From Acidimicrobiia bacterium (GTDB lineage: Bacteria > Actinomycetota > Acidimicrobiia > Spongiisociales > ZC4RG35): DNA of 42,930 nucleotides. Below, in pieces: positions 26,167 through 34,299 of the stretch (position 1 is the first letter of the stretch; every line of letters begins with the position of its first letter). A model generated the notes under the pieces. The model made no database searches. It was not told the origin of the DNA and saw only the letters and a list, made by a program, of their open reading frames with translations. Both the position numbers and the translations under genes were made by a program. The stretch spans positions 1 through 42,930 of the forward strand of contig JAICGW010000010.1 of NCBI GenBank assembly GCA_025922945.1, written 5' to 3'.

Positions 26167-27264
26167 ATGTCGGTGCCGCGTGCTTCGATCGTGTTGCTCG
26201 TGGTTCTCGCCTGTTCGGTCCCCTCCCCCCTCCCTCCCTTACTAGTAGTGGATTCGGGTGTTACTGCCGTCGACGAAGACGGCATGAGCCTGGTGCTGCT
26301 CGACCCCGAAACCGGGGCCGTACCGAGTCAGCCGACTTGGGCTCCTGACGGAACCTTCGCCGTTTGGACCGAGATCGCTGCCGACGGGTCGGGCGCGACG
26401 ATCGCGATGGGAAACGAGGAGAGTCAACGACGGATCGACGGTGGGACCGTGCCTTTCTTCTACGGATTCAGCCCCACCGGAGATTCACTCGCCTATTTGG
26501 GGAATGATCCCGAGGGGGGAGGCGTGGCCCTCGGTCTTCTCGACGTCGCTGCCGGCACTGCCCGCCTTCTTGACACGGGCCAGCCCTATTACCTCGACTG
26601 GTCTCCCGATGGATCTCGCCTGGCCGTTCATGCCAATCAATCAGATCTGTATCTGCTCAATGGCGATGGAAATCGCACCGTCCTGGACGTGCAGCCGGGC
26701 CTGTTCCAGGCACCCGCCTTTCTCAGCGACGATCGACTTTTGATCGTCGACGACGAATCATTGGCTGTCCTTGACCTCGACTCCTTGGAAGTCGATTTGA
26801 TCGCCCCGGTGTCGAGATTCAGCGCCTTTGCCCCCTCGCCCGACGGCGCCCGAGTTGCGTTCATCGACAACGACGAGGCGGCCCCGGGAGCCCTAAGCCT
26901 GGTGTCGATCGAGAGCGGAGAATCCCATCGCATCGAGGAAGATCCGGTTGTGCTCTTCGACTGGTCTCCGGATGGGTCACAGCTTCTTTACATCACTCTC
27001 ACCCCGGAGGGCCTGGTTCCATTCGTCTGGACCGAAGCTGAGGTCACGAGCGGCGAGCCCTTTCTCCCCACCCGCACCTTCTTCCAGTCATACTTGCCGT
27101 TTTGGGACCAATACAACCGTTTCCTGACCATGTGGCGGGCTGACGGTTCCGGCTTCATCCTCCCCCGCACCAATGGTGATGCAACCGAAATTGCCTTCTA
27201 CCCGAGCGACGGGACCGCCGCGAGGGTGCTGGCCCAGGGGGAGATGGCGGTTCCGGCTCCTTAG
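26167..27264 (+). CDS. Lipoprotein with WD40-like/PD40 beta-propeller repeats
   Basis: MSVPRASIVLLVVLACSVPS lipobox; repeats DWSPDGSRLAV, APSPDGARVAF, DWSPDGSQLLY. Confidence 0.85.
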   Translation: MSVPRASIVLLVVLACSVPSPLPPLLVVDSGVTAVDEDGMSLVLLDPETGAVPSQPTWAPDGTFAVWTEIAADGSGATIAMGNEESQRRIDGGTVPFFYGFSPTGDSLAYLGNDPEGGGVALGLLDVAAGTARLLDTGQPYYLDWSPDGSRLAVHANQSDLYLLNGDGNRTVLDVQPGLFQAPAFLSDDRLLIVDDESLAVLDLDSLEVDLIAPVSRFSAFAPSPDGARVAFIDNDEAAPGALSLVSIESGESHRIEEDPVVLFDWSPDGSQLLYITLTPEGLVPFVWTEAEVTSGEPFLPTRTFFQSYLPFWDQYNRFLTMWRADGSGFILPRTNGDATEIAFYPSDGTAARVLAQGEMAVPAP

Positions 27265-27270
27265 TACATT
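27265..27270 (+). promoter_or_regulatory. Putative -10 (TACATT) for leaderless S9 peptidase gene
   Basis: TACATT-CGGGGG-GTG. Confidence 0.55.
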
Positions 27271-27276
27271 CGGGGG

Positions 27277-29241
27277 GTGACCAAGACCTTCGATGCTCGC
27301 CAACTCTGGTCCTTGCCCCGGGTCGGGGCTCCGGCCGTAGCCGGCCCGGACCGCCTGGTGGTGCCCGTCACCACATTTGACGTCGACGAAAACCAAGGCA
27401 CCACCCGACTCTGGCTGGTCGATGGAGAGGGGGGGTCCGAGCCCCTGACCCCCGAGGAGCTCAACGCCACCAAACCCATCGTTTCTCCGGACCTGCGGCG
27501 GCTCGCCTTCGTGGCCGCAAAGCGAGGAGAAAGCGACAAGCAACTTTATGTGGTTGACATCAGCGGCGGCGAGCCTGAAGCCGTAACCGATCTCCCCCTC
27601 GGTTGCCTGGGTGGTCGGTGGCTACCGGCGGGGTCAGAGTTGATCGTCCTTGCCTATGTCCTACGCGATCATCTGAGTACCGACGCCACCGCCGCCGAAT
27701 TGGAGCGGCGCAAGAAGGCGAAGTTCACGGTCCATGAAACTGAATTCGCCACGTATCGCTATTGGGACTTGTGGCTTACCACCGGCGAGGTCCCTCATCT
27801 CTTTCGCCTCGACCTCGAGGATCGCCAGCTTTCCGATCTCACCCCCAATGCCATCCGTTGGTGGCAATGGCCCAACACCGATGATCCCTGGGACAACTTC
27901 GACATCTCACCCGACGGACGATTCGTCGCCTTCTCCGCCGACGCCTCGGATCCGCCGCATCGACAACTGCGACATTCGATCTTCGAACTCGACCTCACCA
28001 CCGGTGAGGAACGGGAGCTGACCCCGACCGCCCCTTCTCACGCTTCACGGCCCCGCTATTCCCCAGACGGGCGAGAGATCCTTTTCGGTCAGCAAATCCA
28101 GCCTGGCTTCTACGGAGATCGAGTAAGGCTGGCGATCTCCGACCGGGCGAGCGGTGTGCACCGCATTCTGACCGAGGAATTCGATCGGTCTTGTGACATG
28201 TGGACCTTCGACGGGCAGGAGGAAATCATCTTCCTGGCAGAGGATCATGCCCGCACCGCGCTCTACCGCCTCTCCCCTATCCAGGACGGTCCAATCGAGC
28301 TGGCACGTGGGGGCACGCTGGCCTCCCCGGTCGTGGATGCCAATGGCACCGTGTTCATGCTGCGACATGGCTTCACCCAGCCGCCGGAGGTGGTCCGTCT
28401 TGATTCGGAGGGAGCACTGGTACCGGTCACTCACTTCACCGACCCGCACCTGACAGACGTCGCTTGGGCTGAAATCGAGGACCACACCATCCCCGGAGCG
28501 GACGGCGAACCGGTGCAGTTCTATCTCGTCAATCCTCCCGGCGACAGTGGCCGCAAACCACTGGTCCATCTCATCCATGGGGGGCCGCACGCATGTTTCG
28601 GCGACTCGTGGCAATGGCGTTGGCATGGGCAGATCTTCGCCGGGTTCGGCTATCGGCTGGCGCTGGTGAACTTCCATGGCTCCACCTCTTTTGGAGAGGC
28701 GTTCACATCTTCGATTAGAGGCGCCTGGGGTGACATGCCTCACCGGGACATCGAAGCCGTGACGGATCATCTGATCGGTCTAGGACTGGTCGACGAAGCA
28801 CGAATGGCCATCGCCGGGGGCTCGTACGGCGGATACTTGACCGCCTTCCTCACCACCCAGACCGACCGCTACGCCGCCGCCATCGTCCATGCCGGAGTGA
28901 CAAATTTCGGCGGCACCTATGCCTCCGATGTCACCGCCGGCCGCCCCCAGGCGTACGGAGCCGAGATCTTCGAGGATCGGGCGCGGGTGGATCGCTACAG
29001 CCCGTCCTCACACGCCTCCGGCTACCAAACCCCGACCCTGGTGATCCATGGCGAGAAGGACTACCGGGTTCCCCATACCCAGGGGCTCGAGCTGTACGGG
29101 GTCCTCAAAGCCAAGGGCGTTCCCGCCCGGTTGCTGTTCTACCCGGGGGAGAACCACTGGATCCTGAGCCCGCAGGCCTCCCTCCACTGGTATGGGGAGG
29201 TAGAGCGCTGGCTGAACCTTTACTTGAACGTGAAGCCTTAG
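27277..29241 (+). CDS. S9 family prolyl oligopeptidase
   Basis: Propeller-type N-terminus; catalytic GGSYGGYLTAF, HGEKDYRVP, GENHWI. Confidence 0.93.
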   Translation: MTKTFDARQLWSLPRVGAPAVAGPDRLVVPVTTFDVDENQGTTRLWLVDGEGGSEPLTPEELNATKPIVSPDLRRLAFVAAKRGESDKQLYVVDISGGEPEAVTDLPLGCLGGRWLPAGSELIVLAYVLRDHLSTDATAAELERRKKAKFTVHETEFATYRYWDLWLTTGEVPHLFRLDLEDRQLSDLTPNAIRWWQWPNTDDPWDNFDISPDGRFVAFSADASDPPHRQLRHSIFELDLTTGEERELTPTAPSHASRPRYSPDGREILFGQQIQPGFYGDRVRLAISDRASGVHRILTEEFDRSCDMWTFDGQEEIIFLAEDHARTALYRLSPIQDGPIELARGGTLASPVVDANGTVFMLRHGFTQPPEVVRLDSEGALVPVTHFTDPHLTDVAWAEIEDHTIPGADGEPVQFYLVNPPGDSGRKPLVHLIHGGPHACFGDSWQWRWHGQIFAGFGYRLALVNFHGSTSFGEAFTSSIRGAWGDMPHRDIEAVTDHLIGLGLVDEARMAIAGGSYGGYLTAFLTTQTDRYAAAIVHAGVTNFGGTYASDVTAGRPQAYGAEIFEDRARVDRYSPSSHASGYQTPTLVIHGEKDYRVPHTQGLELYGVLKAKGVPARLLFYPGENHWILSPQASLHWYGEVERWLNLYLNVKP

Positions 29242-29266
29242 CCGCGCCATCGCGAGTAAGACGATT

Positions 29267-29902
29267 TTGTCATTCACCGCCATCGTCCTCACCGGTGGCG
29301 ATCCCGTCCCGGCGTCGCTCAGGCACCAACTGCCGCGAGCCGATCTCGTGATCGCAGCCGACTCGGGCTACCACCTCGCCCCCGTTCTCGGCATCGATGT
29401 TGATCTCGTGATCGGGGATTTCGACTCCATCGATCCGGGGGCCGACCTCTCTCGTTCCGAGATCGTTCGTCACCCCACCGACAAGGACCACTCAGATCTG
29501 GAACTTGCTTTCGCCGCCGCGGCAGGGCGCCAGGCCACCGACGTGATTGTGGTGGGCGGCGGTGGCGGGAGGCTCGATCACCTCCTCGCCAACGCCGGCG
29601 TCATCGCTTCCCACGACCGCGCCAGGGTCACCTGGCTCACCGGGCGCGAAATCATTCACGTGGTCACCGCGAGCCGAACCGTCACCGGGTCGGCGGGAGA
29701 CATCGTGACTCTCCTCGCCCTCGGGGGCGACGCTGGGGGTGTCAGCACTCGCGGCCTTCGCTATCCGCTCGAACGCGAAACCCTTCCCTTTGGCTCGGCG
29801 CGCGGGCTCTCGAATGTGATGCTCTCAACGGAGGCGACAGTCTCAGTCGATTCAGGGGTATTGATCGCCGTCCATATCCATAGCCCGGGCGACGTTCTCT
29901 AG
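29267..29902 (+). CDS. Thiamine pyrophosphokinase (thiamine diphosphokinase)
   Basis: LVIAADSGYHLAPVLGIDVDLVIGDFDSIDPG, PTDKDHSDLELAF, GGGGRLDHLLAN; apparent TTG start. Confidence 0.9.
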   Translation: MSFTAIVLTGGDPVPASLRHQLPRADLVIAADSGYHLAPVLGIDVDLVIGDFDSIDPGADLSRSEIVRHPTDKDHSDLELAFAAAAGRQATDVIVVGGGGGRLDHLLANAGVIASHDRARVTWLTGREIIHVVTASRTVTGSAGDIVTLLALGGDAGGVSTRGLRYPLERETLPFGSARGLSNVMLSTEATVSVDSGVLIAVHIHSPGDVL

Positions 29903-29905
29903 TCT
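29900..29905 (+). promoter_or_regulatory. Putative -10 (TAGTCT) for leaderless mgtC-like gene
   Basis: TAGTCT-CAAGAC-GTG; TAG is also the thiamine pyrophosphokinase stop. Confidence 0.55.
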
Positions 29906-29911
29906 CAAGAC

Positions 29912-30361
29912 GTGGAGTTCCAACTCGACTTCGACTCGATCGTGAACATGGTCGTGGCGGCTGCGCTTTCAGCGGTGATTGGTCTCGAGCGGGAGTTACG
30001 CCACCAGGACGCCGGACTTCGCACCCACATGTTGGTCGGCCTCGGGGCTGCGCTCTTCGCGTCCGTCGGCATCGCTCTCGGCACCGATCCCACTCGCATC
30101 GCCGCCCAGGTGGTATCGGGAATTGGCTTCCTCGGCGCCGGAGCCATCTTCCGATCGGGAGAGACGATTCGGGGGCTAACCACGGCGGCGGGACTTTGGG
30201 TGGTCGCCTCCATCGGAGTCGCCGCCGGATCGGGGCTGATTCAGTTGGCGGTCATAGCCGCATTGGTCGGCTTGGCCATCCTTCATGGTCTGGCGCCGGT
30301 GGTCGATCGAATCAGCGACAAGCAGGCGCGAGCCGCGGGCGAGTCTCAAGAACTGTCATAA
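29912..30361 (+). CDS. MgtC/SapB family membrane protein
   Basis: VVAAALSAVIGLERELRHQDAGLRTHMLVGLGAALFASVG...VVSGIGFLGAGAIFRSGETIRGLTTAAGLWVVASIGVAAGSG. Confidence 0.95.
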   Translation: MEFQLDFDSIVNMVVAAALSAVIGLERELRHQDAGLRTHMLVGLGAALFASVGIALGTDPTRIAAQVVSGIGFLGAGAIFRSGETIRGLTTAAGLWVVASIGVAAGSGLIQLAVIAALVGLAILHGLAPVVDRISDKQARAAGESQELS

Positions 30362-31320
30362 ACCTCCGGATTGGCACAGGCCGGCAACCGCTCTCCAGCC
30401 AACCCGGCGGCGAGATTGTCAACGGCCATTTGGGCCATCGCCTTTCGGGTGGCGTGGCTGGCCGAGCCGAGATGAGGGATGATCAGGCAATTGTCCATCA
30501 GCACCAGCCGGTGGTCGGGGGGTATGGGCTCGGGATCGGTGACGTCGAGAGCCGCCCGGGCGATCTCTCCTGTGGCCAGCGCATCCGCTAAGGCCTCGGG
30601 GTCTATGAGCGGTCCGCGGGCAATGTTGACCAGAGTGGCGGTCGGCTTCATCAACTTCAGCTCGGCTCGGCCGATGAGCTGCCGCGTCTCGGATCTGAGT
30701 GGCGCCGACAGGATCACATGATCGGCCGATCGCAGAAGGTCGGGAAGCTGTAGGTATGACACGCCGAGCGTCTCCTCGGCGCTGACCTTGCGATTCGGTC
30801 CGGTGTAGAGCAAGCGACAATCGAATCCCCGCAGACGGCGGGCGATCGCTGAGCCGATCCGGCCCAGGCCGACGATCCCGACGGTCGAGTGATGGAGGTC
30901 GGCGCCCAGAAGCAGGTCGCTACTCCATCGCTCCCATCCCCCGTTTCGCACCAGCCGCTCGCCTTCGGGCAATCGGCGGACGGAGGCCAGCAGGAGGGCG
31001 ATGGCGGTGTCCGCGGTGGTGTCGGTCAGGACGCCGGGGGTATGTCCGACCGGAATCCTTAGCTCGGTACACGCCGCCAGGTCGAGGTTGTCGAGGCCAA
31101 CGGCGAGCTGCGAAATCACGCGCAGGTTCCGAGCACCTTCGAGCAGCCCACGATCTATACGGTCGGGAATCGAACAGAGCAGGCCCTCGATCTCGCCGAT
31201 GAGCGCCGCCAGCCTCCCGGGGTCCATCGGCTCCGGACCTGGTTCTTGCCAGCGGTCGCCGGCAGGAAGGTGTGCTTCGACCTCATCCGGCAAAGGGGCG
31301 GTGACGACGTATCGAAACAC
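30346..31320 (-). CDS. D-isomer-specific 2-hydroxyacid dehydrogenase
   Basis: VGIVGLGRIGSAIARRLRGFDCRLLY; TATLVNIARGPLIDPEALADAL; ALDVTDPEPIPPDHRL. Start reassigned to GTG 31320. Confidence 0.92.
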   Translation of the reverse strand: MFRYVVTAPLPDEVEAHLPAGDRWQEPGPEPMDPGRLAALIGEIEGLLCSIPDRIDRGLLEGARNLRVISQLAVGLDNLDLAACTELRIPVGHTPGVLTDTTADTAIALLLASVRRLPEGERLVRNGGWERWSSDLLLGADLHHSTVGIVGLGRIGSAIARRLRGFDCRLLYTGPNRKVSAEETLGVSYLQLPDLLRSADHVILSAPLRSETRQLIGRAELKLMKPTATLVNIARGPLIDPEALADALATGEIARAALDVTDPEPIPPDHRLVLMDNCLIIPHLGSASHATRKAMAQMAVDNLAAGLAGERLPACANPEVYDSS

Positions 31321-31326
31321 CCGCGC

Positions 31327-31336
31327 AGGGTAGGTT
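31327..31336. promoter_or_regulatory. Divergent overlapping -10 elements sharing one TA
   Basis: AGGGTAGGTT: minus-strand TACCCT, 6 nt, GTG 31320; plus-strand TAGGTT, 6 nt, GTG 31343. Confidence 0.65.
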
Positions 31337-31342
31337 GGGGAG

Positions 31343-32110
31343 GTGGGATCCAAGGTGAGCCTCTTGGCTCTGCTCGTGCTGGTCGCATGCTCGGGCGGCG
31401 ACCAACCCGGATATGCCCTGGTGGAGCCCACGGTGACGGTGCCGCCGACGTCCGTGGCGCCTCCCGTCACTCCCGTGTCAGCGTCGACCACCACAACGAT
31501 GGCCGTTCCGGTTTACGAGACGGCCGTGGCCCACACGAGCGAACCCGTCAGCATTTTCGTATCGCCTACCGTCTCCATCGAAACCCGTACCATCCCCGCC
31601 GAAACCATCCTTGGCACCCCCACGGTGATGCCAGTTCTGGAAGGTCCGGCCAACGGCTGGGTCAAGCTCTTACTCCCCGGTCGTCCCAACGAAGCCAATG
31701 GTTGGGCCCGGGCGGAGCAATTCCGATTTCAGCAAGTCGATCAGCGGATCGAGGTCGACCTCACAACCATGACTTTGACGTTTTTCGAGAAAGGCACGCC
31801 ACAGATCACCACTCCGGTGGCGATCGGATCGCCAACCAATCCCACGCCGCCGGGCGATTTCTTCGTCACCGACATCGTCGTCCTCACCGATCCCTCCGGC
31901 CCCTGGGGCCCATATGCACTCGGCCTCTCCGCTCGCTCGGACACCATCACCGAGTTCAATGGAGGTGACGGGATCATCGGCATCCACGGCACCAATCGGC
32001 CCGACCGGATTGGCGAGCCGGTCTCGCTCGGTTGCATTCGGGTCCCGAATGAGGTCATTGTCCAGATCGCCGAGCGAGTTCAGCTCGGCGTGCCGGTCAG
32101 CATCCGCTGA
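31343..32110 (+). CDS. L,D-transpeptidase (YkuD) lipoprotein
   Basis: LLALLVLVACSGG lipobox; ATPVAIGSPTNPTPPGDFFVTD; IGIHGTNRPDRIGEPVSLGCIRV catalytic motif. Confidence 0.92.
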   Translation: MGSKVSLLALLVLVACSGGDQPGYALVEPTVTVPPTSVAPPVTPVSASTTTTMAVPVYETAVAHTSEPVSIFVSPTVSIETRTIPAETILGTPTVMPVLEGPANGWVKLLLPGRPNEANGWARAEQFRFQQVDQRIEVDLTTMTLTFFEKGTPQITTPVAIGSPTNPTPPGDFFVTDIVVLTDPSGPWGPYALGLSARSDTITEFNGGDGIIGIHGTNRPDRIGEPVSLGCIRVPNEVIVQIAERVQLGVPVSIR

Positions 32111-33301
32111 TCAGCGCGGGATCTCTCTCCAGGGAAGGTCCTTGTCCACCCGGGGCTCACCTGGCAAGCCCAGGACGCGCTCGCCGAGAATGTTCTTCAT
32201 GATCTCGGAGGTTCCGCCCTCGATGGAATTGGCCCGGGCTCTGAGAAACCCACGCTGGCGGGAGACCCGTCCGAGGCCGGCCGCCTCCGGGCGCACGAAG
32301 GGATAGCCCCCGGGCAACAGCATTCCTTCCGCTCCCATCAGATCGACGGTGAAGTTGGTGATCTTCTTGTTCAGCTCGGCCCAGTGAAGCTTCGACGTCG
32401 ACCCCTCGGGTCCTGGGGTCCCCTTTTGCAGGAGCTCGTTGGCCCGGCTGCCTGTGAGGCGAGCAACTTCGGCTTCCACCCAGAGCTTCATCAGCTCGTC
32501 GCGCAGATAGTCGTCATCGAGCTGGCGTTCGTGCCACACCTCGATTGCTTCGGCGATCGCTCCCCCACCCCGCGGCAGGGCGGTGAGCCCAATGGCCACC
32601 CGCTCGTTCATCAGTGTCGTCAGTGCTACCCGCCATCCGTCGCCGACATCGCCGAGCCGATAAGCGTCGGGCACGCGGGCGTCAGTGAAGTAAATCTCGT
32701 TGAACTCGGCTTCCCCGGTGATCTGACGGAGAGGACGCACTTCGACCCCAGGCTGATCCATGTCCACGATGAAGTAGGTGATGCCGCGGTGCTTGGGCAC
32801 GTCGGGATCTGTGCGCGCCACCAGCATTACCCAGCGCGAGGTGTGAGCCAGCGTGGTCCACACCTTCTGGCCATTGACCACCCACTCGTCGCCATCGCGT
32901 ACCGCCCTCGTGGCGAGTCCGGCCACATCGGAACCGGCCCCGGGCTCCGAGAACCCCTGGCACCAGATCTCCTCGGCGGTGAAGAGCGGGCGTAGCCACC
33001 TCTGGCGCTGCTCCTCGGTGCCATGGGTTGCCACCGTCGGCGCCCCCATCCCGTAGCCGATGACATTGCGGGAGATGTTGTCCTGGCTGGCCCCCGCCTC
33101 GCGCAACCGAGAATTGATTCGACGTTGGAACGAAGGCGCCAAGCCGAGGCCGCCGTCGCCCTCCGGAAAGTGGACCCAGGCGAGGCCGGCGTCGAACTGC
33201 TCGCCCCAGAACTCGACATCGGGTGTTCGGTCGGGGGGAAAATCGGAAAGGAGCCGGTCGACCGCCTCGTCGACCCGGGTTTCGGCGGAAATCGTGGTCA
33301 C
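32111..33301 (-). CDS. Acyl-CoA dehydrogenase family protein
   Basis: CQGFSEPGAGSDVAGLATRAVRDGDEWVVNGQKVWTTLAH; RANSIEGGTSEIMKNILGERVLGLPGEP. Start reassigned to GTG 33301; the listed ORF start 33334 is a TTG inside a hairpin. Confidence 0.95.
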   Translation of the reverse strand: MTTISAETRVDEAVDRLLSDFPPDRTPDVEFWGEQFDAGLAWVHFPEGDGGLGLAPSFQRRINSRLREAGASQDNISRNVIGYGMGAPTVATHGTEEQRQRWLRPLFTAEEIWCQGFSEPGAGSDVAGLATRAVRDGDEWVVNGQKVWTTLAHTSRWVMLVARTDPDVPKHRGITYFIVDMDQPGVEVRPLRQITGEAEFNEIYFTDARVPDAYRLGDVGDGWRVALTTLMNERVAIGLTALPRGGGAIAEAIEVWHERQLDDDYLRDELMKLWVEAEVARLTGSRANELLQKGTPGPEGSTSKLHWAELNKKITNFTVDLMGAEGMLLPGGYPFVRPEAAGLGRVSRQRGFLRARANSIEGGTSEIMKNILGERVLGLPGEPRVDKDLPWREIPR

Positions 33302-33308
33302 GCTGGTC

Positions 33309-33314
33309 AGACTA
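33309..33314 (-). promoter_or_regulatory. Putative -10 (TAGTCT) for leaderless acyl-CoA dehydrogenase gene
   Basis: TAGTCT-GACCAGC-GTG 33301 on minus strand. Confidence 0.5.
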
Positions 33315-33330
33315 AATCGTTCTGCGGGCT

Positions 33331-33368
33331 GCAACCGTTGTCCAGCAACGGTTGCGACCCTGGGTCGC
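33331..33368. promoter_or_regulatory. Two adjoining perfect inverted repeats (10-bp and 7-bp stems)
   Basis: GCAACCGTTG-tccag-CAACGGTTGC (33331-33355) then GCGACCC-t-GGGTCGC (33354-33368), between SDR stop and acyl-CoA dehydrogenase start. Confidence 0.75.
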
Positions 33369-33371
33369 GTC

Positions 33372-34286
33372 TCAGCCGTCGGATAGGTGGCGGCCGATGA
33401 TCATGATTTCCTCGTTGGCCGAAAGCGGGATCTCGTAGCTGGAGATGTCGCGGATCTCGTCGAGGTGAGCAGCCACTTCCTCCACCGTGGGGACCATCTT
33501 GGGGCCGGCGAACCATCCGGCGTTGGTGCCGATGAAGATACGTCCGTAGCGCCCACCCCCGGCGGTGAAGATCTCGTGGGTGAACTCATTCGCCTCCGAA
33601 CAGAGATACACCACGATCGGCATCACCTGTTCGGGAGCGACTAACTCGGTCATCGGACCCAGCAACTGTTCTGTCATCCGCGTCCGAGCCACAGGTGCGA
33701 TCACGTTCGAGAGAATCCCATACTTCGCTCCCTCGATGGCGATGACGTTCGAGAGCCCCACTAGGCCCGCCTTAGCCGCTCCGTAGTTGCTCTGACCGAA
33801 GTTGCCGAAGATGCCCGCGTTTGAGGAGGTGAACACGAAACGACCGTATTGCGCCTCCTTCATCGCCCGGAAGGCCGGCAGCGAAACGTGGAAGGCGCCC
33901 AGCAAGTGGGTGTCGATTACTCCACTGAGTTCCTCGAGACCAAGGTTGGCGAAGCTCCGATCACGGAGGATGCCGGCATTGTTGATCACGATGTCGACCG
34001 ACCCGAACGTCTCGAGGGCGGCCGAGATGATCGCCTCGCCGCCTTGGGGCGTGCTGACGCTGTCATAGCTCGCCACCGCCTCGCCCCCGTCGGCGACGAT
34101 CTCGCCCACCACTGCATCGGCGGCGTTGGTTCCCTTCCCGGTTCCGTCCACGGCACCGCCGAGATCATTGACCACAACTTTCGCTCCCCGGCGGGCGAGT
34201 TCCCGGGCATAGCTCTGGCCAAGACCGCCACCGGCCCCGGTGACAACGGCTACCCGGCCATCGAAGGTGATCTTTTCGCCGCTCAC
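33372..34286 (-). CDS. SDR family NAD(P)-dependent oxidoreductase (3-hydroxyacyl-CoA dehydrogenase-like)
   Basis: FDGRVAVVTGAGGGLGQSYARELARRGAKVVVNDLGGAVDGTG; INNAGILRD; SNAGIFGNFGQSNYGAAKAGLVGL (YxxxK). Confidence 0.94.
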   Translation of the reverse strand: MSGEKITFDGRVAVVTGAGGGLGQSYARELARRGAKVVVNDLGGAVDGTGKGTNAADAVVGEIVADGGEAVASYDSVSTPQGGEAIISAALETFGSVDIVINNAGILRDRSFANLGLEELSGVIDTHLLGAFHVSLPAFRAMKEAQYGRFVFTSSNAGIFGNFGQSNYGAAKAGLVGLSNVIAIEGAKYGILSNVIAPVARTRMTEQLLGPMTELVAPEQVMPIVVYLCSEANEFTHEIFTAGGGRYGRIFIGTNAGWFAGPKMVPTVEEVAAHLDEIRDISSYEIPLSANEEIMIIGRHLSDG

Positions 34287-34299
34287 GGGTTGGAAGGAG

